This document shows positions 1 to 10,500 of a DNA stretch of 14,259 nt, piece by piece. The position numbers and the translations under genes are program-made. This DNA is from Ichthyophonus hoferi. Lineage: Eukaryota > Opisthokonta > Ichthyosporea > Ichthyophonida > Ichthyophonidae. The number at the start of each line of letters is the position of its first letter. The stretch's first letter is position 1. Below the pieces are notes generated by a model. That model ran no database searches, had not been told where the DNA came from, and saw only the letters and a program-made list of their open reading frames with translations. The stretch spans positions 16,534-30,792 of the forward strand of contig NAOQ01000284.1 in assembly GCA_002751075.1 (NCBI GenBank), in the 5' to 3' direction.

Positions 1-1331
1 ATATATATATATATAATTAAATGCAAAGTATTTTGTACGTTTACGAGAATTTCGTATTTTCCATAGATACCGCGCATGTGTGAGTGGGTGCTTTATTATT
101 GAGTTCTGTCTTCTTTTGTACTTTGCTTTATCGTTAGTGCTAATCTTTCCGGTTAATACCAAGATTGTTAAATTTAATAGCATAAATGGAGCCAATCATA
201 AATATTCATATTAGCTAATCCAAATCATGATAGATCAAAGAGAGCCATTAGGATTGTCTGATCTTACTACAATACCTAAATATTATTATGTTCTTATTTA
301 GGAGATGAATTAACTCATTTTTTATTGATGTAATAGTGTTCATATGTTATATACGATGACAAGAATCGATTTACTTATTATCTTGGCTTCGATCGAACCT
401 ACTATGGTTAGCGATCTTGTAATATATATCAAATTAGAAATATGGAAATAATATGACCATTGATTAATCTGAGCCAAAATAGCATTGTATTAAATAATTA
501 TGATTAATGAGTAAACTGAAATACAAAATATTTTTCAAAAAAACCTTAATTTAACTTATATTAATATGCATTTAAAGTAGTTTGGGTACTCTTCCATGTA
601 CAATATAAGAAATTAACGTGTAATGATTTAATTGGCTGTTTAATCAATGAAGTTGTGATTGCTGTAAACTACCCCCAATTTTCCTTACTAATTAAGACAA
701 GAAGATGGCTATGTACTACTTTAATAAATATATCCTTGATAGATATATCACTATCAAACTGCTATGCCAAAGACTAGTAATGATGTCAGTATGGTCTCAT
801 TTTAATATGTATATGTACTAGCTATACATAGCAATGGTAACTTGCAAATAGTAGAAATTATACAACATATATGTTGGGACATCTAATAAATCAACCCTTG
901 GGTGATACGGGTAAGTATTGGTAACTAAGTCAAAAAAAAAAAGAGATTAGTAAAAAAAGAATATATATTACATTATGCCGTTTAGAACCACTGGAGCAGT
1001 AAAACCCCAAGCTGGGATAAACTAAATATATACCTATAAGGTAGGACCTCTAATATCCTCTAACTGCAACAGTCATAGATGAGACAGAGGCTTTGATACT
1101 TTATTAAACCATTAAGCACTTGATGCTCCTCTATGTGTACACTGCGACTACAGAATAAATCTGGGCCTAAAACTCATGCCTCAGAACTTATCTGAGACCT
1201 ATATATTTATACCTTACTTTAGGTTAAAATTGTGATGATGGCGAAATATAATCAACACTCACCAGCTAATCTTCTGATGGGGAATCTACAGCATTTTGGT
1301 AGTCTTTTGACTCTAAGGCCTGAGCCCTACA
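1..1331. other. AT-rich intergenic stretch, left end
   Basis: It opens with an (AT)n run at 1-15. There is no open frame of note, no RNA gene and no repeat family beyond A/T tracts (for example at 930-960). G+C rises slightly at 970-1340, next to the candidate minus-strand exon. Confidence 0.6.
1100..1105 (-). terminator. Possible polyadenylation signal (AATAAA, minus strand)
   Basis: An AATAAA on the minus strand lies about 230 bases past the candidate TGA at 1332. Such hexamers are common in AT-rich DNA. Confidence 0.15.
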
Positions 1332-1508
1332 TCATTTCCCACCGTGGTTTAGAGAAATCGTATTATCATTATTTCCCTTAAATTCTTGGCAAAAAGAGGA
1401 ATGTTCCTCTGAGCTTGTCATTCTAAGATTATTATTTGAAGAAAAACTAGAATGAAAATTTAGTGAGAGAGGAGTCTCATTGAGCAAATTATTGTTAGCT
1501 GCAGTGAA
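1332..1508 (-). CDS. Weak candidate terminal exon of a minus-strand gene
   Basis: On the minus strand, a branch-like TTACTGAC and acceptor TTCAAATAG lead into 58 open codons ending in TGA. The peptide is Ser/Asn-rich and matches no family I know. The same frame continues beyond the TGA for 20 more sense codons to TAG (to 1266). An AATAAA signal lies at 1105-1100 on this strand. Another open stretch with RRTVALIEIRQPNLKS lies upstream on the same strand around 1730-1795 and could be a preceding exon. AT-rich DNA gives such frames by chance, so this is only a candidate. Confidence 0.15.
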   Translation of the reverse strand, partial: FTAANNNLLNETPLSLNFHSSFSSNNNLRMTSSEEHSSFCQEFKGNNDNTISLNHGGK

Positions 1509-2785
1509 CTATTTGAAGTCAGTAAGAAGCGTAGCTTTCAATCTTTTATCTATTCTCATTGACTAGGCACAGATGATAAAAGTTCATAATATTCTATGGT
1601 TTTAGACACATGTCATTTTTGGAAAAACTTATGTTTTGGATTCTAGTTATAAATATAATAAGGATATTACTTTTACTATAAGCTCAAACAGCATTTATTT
1701 GTATGTATAAATTCCTTTTTTTGATACAGACTTGAGATTTGGTTGTCTAATTTCAATTAGAGCGACTGTTCTGCGTTTACTTAATGTAGTCCAAATAACT
1801 GAGCTAAAAATTGGATTTTAAGTTTATTACCATTTTGTAAAGAAATATTGCCATGTAATCGCAGCACCTTTTGTATATTATTTCATTTAAATTATCTCTA
1901 TGCACCAGTATGAGGTTTAATTGATGTATATATAACACCCCTTACTGCATTTTAATACGTAACTTAAAAGTGAATTGGTTTTCTAATATCTATTAGTGTT
2001 TACATGCATTAAAATAAAACATTCAAGATAAACTTCAGATAAATTATTAAATATTTATATATAAATGATAAAAATTTAACTGCTATAAAAATCTCCAATA
2101 CTATCATACCACTCAAGTAATGAACTTTACATAAATATCATTACTACTAATTAACCAGACTCACACTCTAAGTCGTGCAATGTTTCTAACCTACTCATGT
2201 TCTGTACACATATATAATACTTTCAAAATACACACAACGTATATCTATACTAGCTTATATAACAACAATTTCTAGATATCTTGACAATTTGTCTTTGTAA
2301 ATTGTTATGACCATTACAATGGTAATTTTAATGCTTAACAACTTTAATTAAGCATACGTCTAAATGTTAAAATTACATTAGTAAATATAGTCGTCAATTG
2401 CATAAATAAACTTATGTTTTGTAAAACTGATTTCTTTGTGTATTACAGAAAATTTCCTTTAATACTCAGTTTTATCAGAAATTGGCTTTCAAGTGGTGAT
2501 TATATATAGACACATTAATCTAAATAAATTTGGTACTATTTTATTTTACATAAATTGTGTATTCTTACTGGTAAGTGCACATGACATTAGCATAATTAAA
2601 AATATAAAGTATAAGTGTTATTGGTTGAATTAATTAAATTGCATAAGGTGGTAGTTATACCAATTATATTTACAGAGTAAGATTTTATGTCTACCAATAA
2701 ATATACAGTTTTTGCTATGTAGTGATGTCCCGTGTAGATGGAACTAATTGCTATTGTAATATCTATTTATGCTAATATATATATG
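1509..2785. other. AT-rich noncoding stretch
   Basis: This stretch is very A+T-rich with no convincing gene on either strand. Isolated splice-like signals occur on the plus strand (GTGTATTACAG near 2438-2448, ACTG|GTAAGT near 2570), but the sequence between them has early stops in the best frame. A short minus-strand open stretch at about 1730-1795 is mentioned with the 1332-1508 candidate. Confidence 0.5.
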
Positions 2786-3016
2786 TTATGTTAAAATCTT
2801 ATGATGTAAAACTACTTCTAGTTTAGATGTATTCATTTCAGAGAAAATGTCACGTATCGATTTTCTAAATATGAGATTAGTTAAATAATGTAAAGTTGCA
2901 TTTTGAAAACAAATTATTTCATTGAGCGTTAGTGGGTTAATACCAACTTTAATCAAGGATTCAAGTAAGCCCAGACTGGTTCTGTTCAAGCGTTTTGATT
3001 CCTGAATAAGATGCAT
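2786..3016 (-). CDS. Possible small MOZART1-like protein (76 aa)
   Basis: A minus-strand ATG frame of 76 codons. Its middle, SKRLN then LGLLESLIKVGINPLTLNEII, resembles the MOZART1 (MZT1) core, which in human reads SRILN then [21 protein letters not shown]. The shared points are S-x-x-LN, the leucine spacing and the exact GINP, and total length is close to human MZT1 (82 aa). MOZART1 is a small helical partner of gamma-tubulin complex proteins. Against it, the usual TGLD loop after LN is about four residues short, the C-terminus differs, and frames this long occur by chance in AT-rich DNA. The frame stays open upstream to about 3060, and a CTACTTAG acceptor-like site precedes the ATG, so an upstream exon is possible. 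MOZART2 is an alternative family. Confidence 0.33.
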   Translation of the reverse strand: MHLIQESKRLNRTSLGLLESLIKVGINPLTLNEIICFQNATLHYLTNLIFRKSIRDIFSEMNTSKLEVVLHHKILT

Positions 3017-3045
3017 GCGTTTTTCTAAGTAGTTAAATTGGACAT

Positions 3046-3391
3046 GGGTTTAATCTATGTGTTAGATTTTAGAACATATTAGAACATCAGCTCAACGTAT
3101 GTGTATTATATTTCAGAACATAATAGGACATCAACTCAATCTAAGTGGGTTAGATTTTGGGGCATTCTAGGAACAGTTAATTAACCTGATTAACTTAACT
3201 GCCCCAATCGCGCTTGTCAATGGGCTCAATCTATGTGTTAGATTTCCGAATCTATTAGAACACCAGCTCAAATGTGAATTAGATTTCAAAACATAATAGG
3301 ACCATCAACTCAATCTAAGCGAGTTAGATTTTGGGGCATTTTAAGAACAGTTAATTAACTTAACGTAACTGTCATAATTGCGCTTGTCAAT
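3046..3391. repeat. Two-level tandem repeat: two ~173-bp units, each with three ~42-bp subunits
   Basis: Units 3046-3221 and 3222-3391 both end in CGCTTGTCAAT. Each contains three diverged subunits, at about 3049-3090, 3091-3134 and 3135-3176, and again at 3225-3266, 3267-3308 and 3309-3350. Subunits share CTCAATCTAxGTG, TTAGATTT and a GAACATAxTAGxACATCA-like end. The third subunit of each unit carries GGGGCATT. A non-repeated spacer with TTAATTAAC and AACTG follows. Confidence 0.85.
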
Positions 3392-3903
3392 CTTCTTATC
3401 TGTTATTCTGGTAATGGCGGTTTATCGCATATCTGAATGGACCAATGGATAATCATGTCTACATCGTATTAGGCTATGTATATATATATATAGCATTGTG
3501 GCGAATACCGTAAAGGACCAAGTATTATGCTATAGTGTATCCTACATTTTATAGCGTTCATAGTATAAGTTTGGATTTAATAATGTAAATATGGTTGCAG
3601 GTACACCCACTTTAGTGCTATAGTACACCACAAGGGCATACCCTTTTATAAACGGTTAATTATAAACACCTAATTTAGTACAGAAATAGAACGAAAAAAT
3701 TAATACATCCTAGCGACTGTAAGTCAGCCTAGGCATCTTCTACACAGGCACACTGTCACAGGTATATTTTATTATTCATATATATATATATGAAAGCGTG
3801 TATGCCAAAACATTACTGTATATATAGTCAGAAAAATAATATTAACATGCCAAAAGAATGACTTGAGTATTGAACCACGTACTTAAGCTTGCACAACATC
3901 GCC
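3392..3903. other. AT-rich stretch between the two upstream repeats
   Basis: It contains short (TA)n runs at 3479-3491 and 3778-3791 and no open frame of interest. The promoter of the IQSEC-like gene may lie here or in 4099-4407, but no defined element can be named. Confidence 0.5.
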
Positions 3904-4098
3904 TACATATATACTATAGTACACACTATCATACATACTACCATATATGCCATCATACATACTATTGTACATACTATCCTACATACTATATATTATTCGT
4001 ACTATCCTGAATACTATCTTACATGCTATCATACATGCGATTGTACATAATATCTTACATAATATCTTACATACTATTATACTTACTATTGTATATGT
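3904..4098. repeat. AT-rich minisatellite upstream of the IQSEC-like gene
   Basis: Imperfect tandem units of about 13-15 bases, built from CATACTATC, TTACATA and TGTACATA words, fill this stretch. It lies roughly 300 bases before the start codon, so it may be in the promoter or 5' leader region; no promoter motif is claimed. Confidence 0.7.
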
Positions 4099-4407
4099 TT
4101 GTTCCTAGACACCTGTATACCTTTTTACAAATACACACGATAACATATACGAATATACTTTCTATATATTTTTATGTGAGTATATAATATATATGGCAAA
4201 TCCCTCTACACATTATGGTGTATCTTTACTGGATATATATACACTCTCACCATCCCCCTATATATGGTATATTATGATACTTCACCTTCCTAATGTAGCA
4301 GTTGCCAGAGACAGCCCCGCAATACCCTTCTCTATTTTATCATATTGACTCCATGCCCATTCGATCTTCTTACCCATATATGGCCTCACAGTCAATCAAA
4401 ATACAGC

Positions 4408-4566
4408 ATGGATGGACCCCAGACGCCCAGTGGGGGTGAGGTAGGGTCAGAGATGGATATGACATATAACCAATTGCAAGACAACAGTTACCAGGCAAAA
4501 AAAATGAAAAATAATAGAAGGAGGAAAGGGAGAAAGGGATCATCCCTCCCTGAAGGGGTCATACAG
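4408..4566 (+). CDS. IQSEC-like exon 1 (start codon, basic N-terminus)
   Basis: This exon gives residues 1-53 and ends in phase 0 at a CAG|GTAGAG donor. It is polar and ends in a lysine/arginine-rich stretch (about residues 31-45) that could touch acidic membranes or serve in nuclear import; that role is inferred. The frame is open upstream to 4294 without an ATG, so 4408 is the natural start. A possible acceptor (CCTCACAG, ending near 4391) means the exon could be internal, with an unseen first exon to the left. Confidence 0.7.
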
Positions 4567-7500
4567 GTAGAGTACAGAAAGAAATACATACATATACTAT
4601 TAGTATATTATAGTATAATATAATACTATGTATAGTAACAGAGTAACATATAATACCATATAGTAACATTTAATATCATGTATAGTATCATGTAATACCA
4701 TATAGTAACATTTAATATCATGTCTAATATCATACAATACCATATATAGTAACGTTTAATATCATATAACCATATAATAACACATACAGCAACATGTAGT
4801 ATCATATAATATAATGTTATTGAGTAGAATGCATACCTTTCTATACATGTATATACGTATATAAAGTTTACATCGTCTCCTTGTCTCTCTTTTCTTTCCT
4901 TCTTCCCCTTGTCTATTACATATTTTTCATTCTCTATATATGCTTGGTATCGGATAGGATTTTAAATATGTTGTGATGTCATAGTTGTGATGTCTGGCTA
5001 TCAGAAACAACCAACAAGGTCCACCATTATATCTCTACCTTAGGAAACAACTCGCGATTTGAAACTAATAGGAAGAATGATTGGCCATAATAAAAGGATA
5101 TACGTGGCATATCAAAAGAATTCCCTCTATGGTTCTATTGGCTTACTTACTTATATTAACATGCTATTTGTAAACCTTTCCCTTCTGTAGAATCATCTAC
5201 GAGATGTACAAACTGCCTTAAAAGGGGCATGGGGCCAGTACGATGTTTTTTCTATCCCCGAACAACCGAACGACAAACGTGTCTTACACAAGATAGAATC
5301 AAAATCAGTCACTCACGATTCTTCTAGCACATGGTCATCTCGCGTGTCCTTTGCTGGGTTCACTGCCAATAATCAGATAGAGGTTTCTATCACTCCTAGC
5401 AACCATAACAAGCAGGATTCTACTCCTTTGGCTAGCCCAGTTAAAGATGGTCTGTCCCGTTTGCATCCGGGTAATAAATTCAGACTTAGAAGAGTTAAAA
5501 GTAATGGCGGAAGTACCCCAGGGTATGAAATATCACCAGATATCGATGAGTGGGTGAAGTATGCATTAGCTAAGAACAAGAAAACACAGTATATGGAAGC
5601 GAAATATACAAATGCTGCCATTATTATACAGACACATTATAGGAGGTGAGTAACCTGTGTGCCATATTTGGAAATATCTGCTTTGTTCTATTGCCTGTTC
5701 CTTATAGGGTATATATCATGTAATGTTCTATCCTAATATATTCTTATTTATTATCTTATACAGACCATTTTTATTTTTTCTTATACGATTCTTATTTATT
5801 ATCTTATAAGATTTTTATTTATTATCTTATACTATTCATATTTATTATCTTATATTATTCTTATTTATTATTTTATATTATTCTTATTTGTTGTCTTATA
5901 CTAATCTTATTTATTATATTATGCTCTTCTTATCTATTATCTTATACTATTCTGATTTATTTCTTATACTATCATTATTTACTTATACTATTATTGTTTA
6001 TTATATTATACTATTCTTATACCTTGGTGTAATATGAACACTTTGGTTATTATTATTTATTTTTTGGTTATTTACTAGTTATATCTTTAAGTTAATTCAC
6101 CATTGGTCATACTATGAACACCATTAATAAAATAAATATGCGCCCACATAGTATACAATCCCTAATTATATTGTAATAATATAATATAGTAGGATATTGT
6201 ATAATATCGTAGGATATATTCTGATATATGTGCCTGTATAATGTGGTATGTATAACTACTAATTCCATTGTATAATCGTTTGTTGTATACAGCTATTGTC
6301 TCCGTCAACAGTTCAAGTTGATGAAACGAGGTGCCATCTTCAACCGTCTAGGTTCTACTGAGTCTGTTGGCTTGACACTCGTCGCTAATACACCATCGGA
6401 GGAATGTCCCTCAATCACTGAGGTCACCTCTCCCTCTGTAATAAGTATGACATACTATACTATACTATACTATATTGTATTATATTATAAATCTATATAG
6501 TCCATAAGAATGGTTAATGACAATTGAGTTATATGGGAGGAAGAGTGATGGTGATTGGTGGTGACAGTAGTCCTTTGTAATCATAGGCCCAATAAGGTAG
6601 TTCTGGATTGTTACCTACCATATTAAGTAATATGACCAGACACGTGTCAATGGGTGCCACCTTACCGTTGCCTATGACGTATATAGCATAGCATTAACTA
6701 TACGAGGGAGGAGGGTAAGGGTTCTAAATATGGCCAATGTTTACGTATAGATCGATATATGACGCGTTGTTATCTAACCCGGCTAATTTCTCACTCTTCC
6801 CTATCAGAGCCAAGACGTGAGGCCTTTAAAACTAGAAGCATGGCTGTTACTCAATCAGAGAGAAAACTTAGAAGCCTACCTGTAGAAGAGACCAATAGCA
6901 TTAAGTTAGAAGTACAAGATGCGCTTGGAGAAATATCAGAGGAGGAAAGGGCCAGACTAATGCGATTAGGTATCCATAAATTTAATAGACAGGCAGCCAA
7001 TGGCCTTAAATTTTTAATTGGGAAAAAAGTAATTGATGGAAGTGCACGTGGGATAGCACGGTTTATTAAAGGCGCTACAGATCCAGCCAATAGAATATCG
7101 ACGGTAGTGGTGGGTGAATACTTGGGAGAGAATAATAAATTTCACTTAGAGGTATTAGATAGACTAATAGATACGATGGAGTTTACAGGGATGAGTTTTG
7201 ATGTGGCTCTAAGGTAAGATAGGCTAATGGTATTGTTGATGTTTTTTTTGTTAATATTATTACTGTGACTATTATTATTGCTATTGTTGTTGTTGTTAAT
7301 ATTATTAATAGTTGGTTACATTTTATTATTTATGTTGATACTCTTATCAAAGGTTTGATACATCCCAGCCCTACCCTGCTTACACCTACCATTAAGATTG
7401 CCATTACTATACCATTGTTAATGAAATAAGAAATAATGAACTATTAATTATAATTCATCTCCCATTATAAGGTAAGATAGACTATATACTAGTATAGTAT

Positions 7501-10500
7501 AGTATAGTTTGGTAGTCTATGGAATATTATAGTATAGTCTGTTTACTATAGGTGGACAGGATGTGATATTCTAGTACCACGTCATTCCATACCTAGGACG
7601 AGGTGGCCAATACCATTAGATGTGGGTGGCAAGTGTTATAATTAGCACAAGGGTAGAGTAATTAGTGTGATAGGGTTAACCACTGATTTGAGAGATTGGT
7701 AAGATTATATTAATGTGTATCTGCCAATTCTTAAGCACCATCCGCTTTTAATCTATATTCCCTCCAATCATCACTCATTATCTACCGTACTAACCATTGA
7801 TTTGATAGATTACTATGATTATGTTAATGTGTATATACTAATCATTAGGTATCAGTTAATAATCTATATCCCCTCCAATCACCAGCATTATATGTTCCAT
7901 TAACCATTGATTTGATAAATCGCTATGATTAGATTAATGTGCATTTACCAATTCCCAACTACCATACGTTATTAATCTATATCCCTTCCAATAAACAGGC
8001 ACTATCTGTCCCACTTTACCCTACCAGGCGAGGCCCAAAAAATCGATCGAATGATGGAAAGATTTGCAAAATTATATTTTAAATTTAGTGAACCACAACC
8101 AAATGGTGCCAAGCGTTCCGGGATATTTAAAGACAGTGACGCGATTTATATCCTAGCCTATGCCTGTATTATGTTAAACACTGACGCTCACAGTCCCCAT
8201 GTCAAACATAAAATGACACGTGACGATTTTATAAGGAATACTAGGGGTATCAATGGGGGAGGTGATCTCTCTAGAGATTACCTGATTGAGCTATTTAATT
8301 CGATTGTCGTTACGCCGTTTATGACTACTGATCAACATACCGATCAGGTCCGGGATATATGCACGAAACTAGTTGGCTTAGAACAGGTAGGTAATCGGAG
8401 TTGTATGTATATATATAATCTATAAGGTGTTTTTGATAGGCTAATTATAATATATCAGCCTAGTTTTATTTATATCTGCCAATCAGATGCTCTCTAGAAT
8501 TGGTCCACCAACCATATAGGGTCATCTTTATCTACCTTTATTGCATCTAAGTGAACGAGATAAAATAAAGAACCGATAGGATCGGGAGAAGTGAGGGGAC
8601 CAATCAACCCCCTTGAAGGATCTACCATAATTGGATAAAAATCATGTTTTATTAATCCTGCCTGCCCTATAGTGTGTATTGTCACAATTAGGGAGTTCGT
8701 GGTAGTGATGACCCATTATTTGCATTACGTAAAGAAATGTGTTATGCTTGTCATTTGTAAATTAAGTTTTGAGGTTCAAAAAAAGACTTGATTTACATGT
8801 GAAGCTTAGATGTACACAAAGTCTAAAAATAGATTTCAACGTAGACAATTAACATTATGATTGACAGTAGCCAATCGATAGCTAGTCTTTTATACCAAAC
8901 TATTCGGTTTAACCCTATTATATATCTTGTAAATGATTGGTGATGGATGCTGTACAGACACCCATGATCCAAAGCAATTTTTTGCCCCAGTGTAAATTGA
9001 ATTTCCCATTGGTAATCCTGAATAGATAGAGGGATAGAGGGATAGAGGGCTTAGTATAACTAAAGGAACCTTGAAGGCGTAATACTTTATCAAGGATTTC
9101 GGCCTCTGTCTCATATATAGCTATTGCACTTATGGGAGACTAGAAGTTTTACGTTTTATGCATCTATTCTATTTATCCCAACGAGGATTCTTACCTTATA
9201 CTTTAATATATAATATATTATACTATACGATACTGTGTTGTAAGAAATATAAGCTGGCATATAACGATCTATACCATTATTGCCTGCCAGTCCTGTATTG
9301 TTTCGCATCTGATCTATATTTATTTTTTCAAAAAATATTATTATAAATAACTCGTTCTATCGAATCATTGGCATAATCTGAAATAATATTTTAAGTATAC
9401 CAATCGAAGTATATATTAAACGCCCTTAAATTTATTAATCAATCCGACCTGGGATTAGCTTTCAGCACCAACCAATAATACTTGATCATTAATAACTATA
9501 TATGGTAAACATAATATACCTCTCTCTAACCCATACTTTCTCTCTTCCTATTCCCTTTATAGACGGCTCCTATGTGTCCACCTTGGCGTTACTTTATCTG
9601 TGAGATCTTTGGAATACAGATATCATCGTTTGTTGCGCGCTCTCCTTTCCCTCACACTCGTAGGCTTATTCTCTTCAACGATTTGTTGATTATCGTCAAG
9701 CAAAAGAAAAAAGGGGTGCAAGTAGTGAAGAAGTGTGTTAGCTTATGCGGTCTAAAAGTGCTTTCTGTTCATTCACGGGTACATACGAGAGCCTACCAGC
9801 TACACTATGGCGAAGAAGCTAAGATACTAGGCGCCTTTACCCATGGACCAGACGATAAATGTGGGACAAAGATGTTGAATTTTATGATGCTTATGCAAGA
9901 GTTTGTAGAGGAGGTAAGGTATCTGGAGGAGACACGAAGGGACCAATTTCTAGCCGTGGATAGCGATGAAGGAGGAAGCGATGGGAAGGAAGTGGTACCA
10001 GAGAGTTTTGTATCGCTACAAGGTACCTATATGCATGTGTATGTGTATGTTTATAATGTGTAAACAGATAGAGTCCTGTGTGGTTATGGTATATTCTATA
10101 TTACATATGCATATGGTATATGTGGATACCTGTCGGAGGAAGAATAGCATGTCTTTCCCCATCATACTATTATATTATTGTAGTTGTACTATTGTACTAT
10201 TATACTCTTGAACTATTATACTGTTATACATATAACACAACAATCTAATACTATAATTGCACAATAGCATAATAATATTAAATATAATAGACCAATAATA
10301 CAATGCTATATAAATTTTAATAGTCTAATATAATCACCTCAACCAGTCCCCTTCTCACTATCTTTTCACATCTTAGATCAATCTTCCTATTTATATAACA
10401 CAGTAGTATTATTATAATAACATAATAATATATTACTATGCTAATCTAACCCTAAACCCTAAACATCACAGACTCTACCTTGCCATACAACGAAATAGCT

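Larger units (their letters stand above)
7214..7998 (+). other. Intron 4 of the IQSEC-like gene
   Basis: GTAAGA donor and ATAAACAG acceptor, phase 2, 785 bases. It contains ATT/GTT triplets (7230-7315), a second copy of the donor context (7468-7481), a (TATAG)n run and a threefold ~112-bp repeat whose third unit crosses into exon 5. Confidence 0.88.

Noticed and set aside
2449-2570. Possible plus-strand exon between a TATTACAG acceptor and an ACTG|GTAAGT donor
   Set aside because: The most open frame hits TGA after 16 codons, and no family or neighbouring exon supports it.
5373-5621. Minus-strand open frame of 82 codons
   Set aside because: It lies opposite exon 2 of the IQSEC-like gene and is its antisense shadow.
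6851-7090. Minus-strand open frame of 79 codons
   Set aside because: It is antisense to the Sec7-coding exon 4, whose plus-strand translation is clearly homologous to Sec7 domains.
7715-7903. Plus-strand open frame of 62 codons in intron 4
   Set aside because: It falls within the threefold intronic repeat and its peptide simply reflects the repeat units.
8890-9114. Minus-strand open frame of 74 codons in intron 5
   Set aside because: The peptide matches no known family, includes the GATAGAGG slippage repeat, and the length is within chance for this composition.
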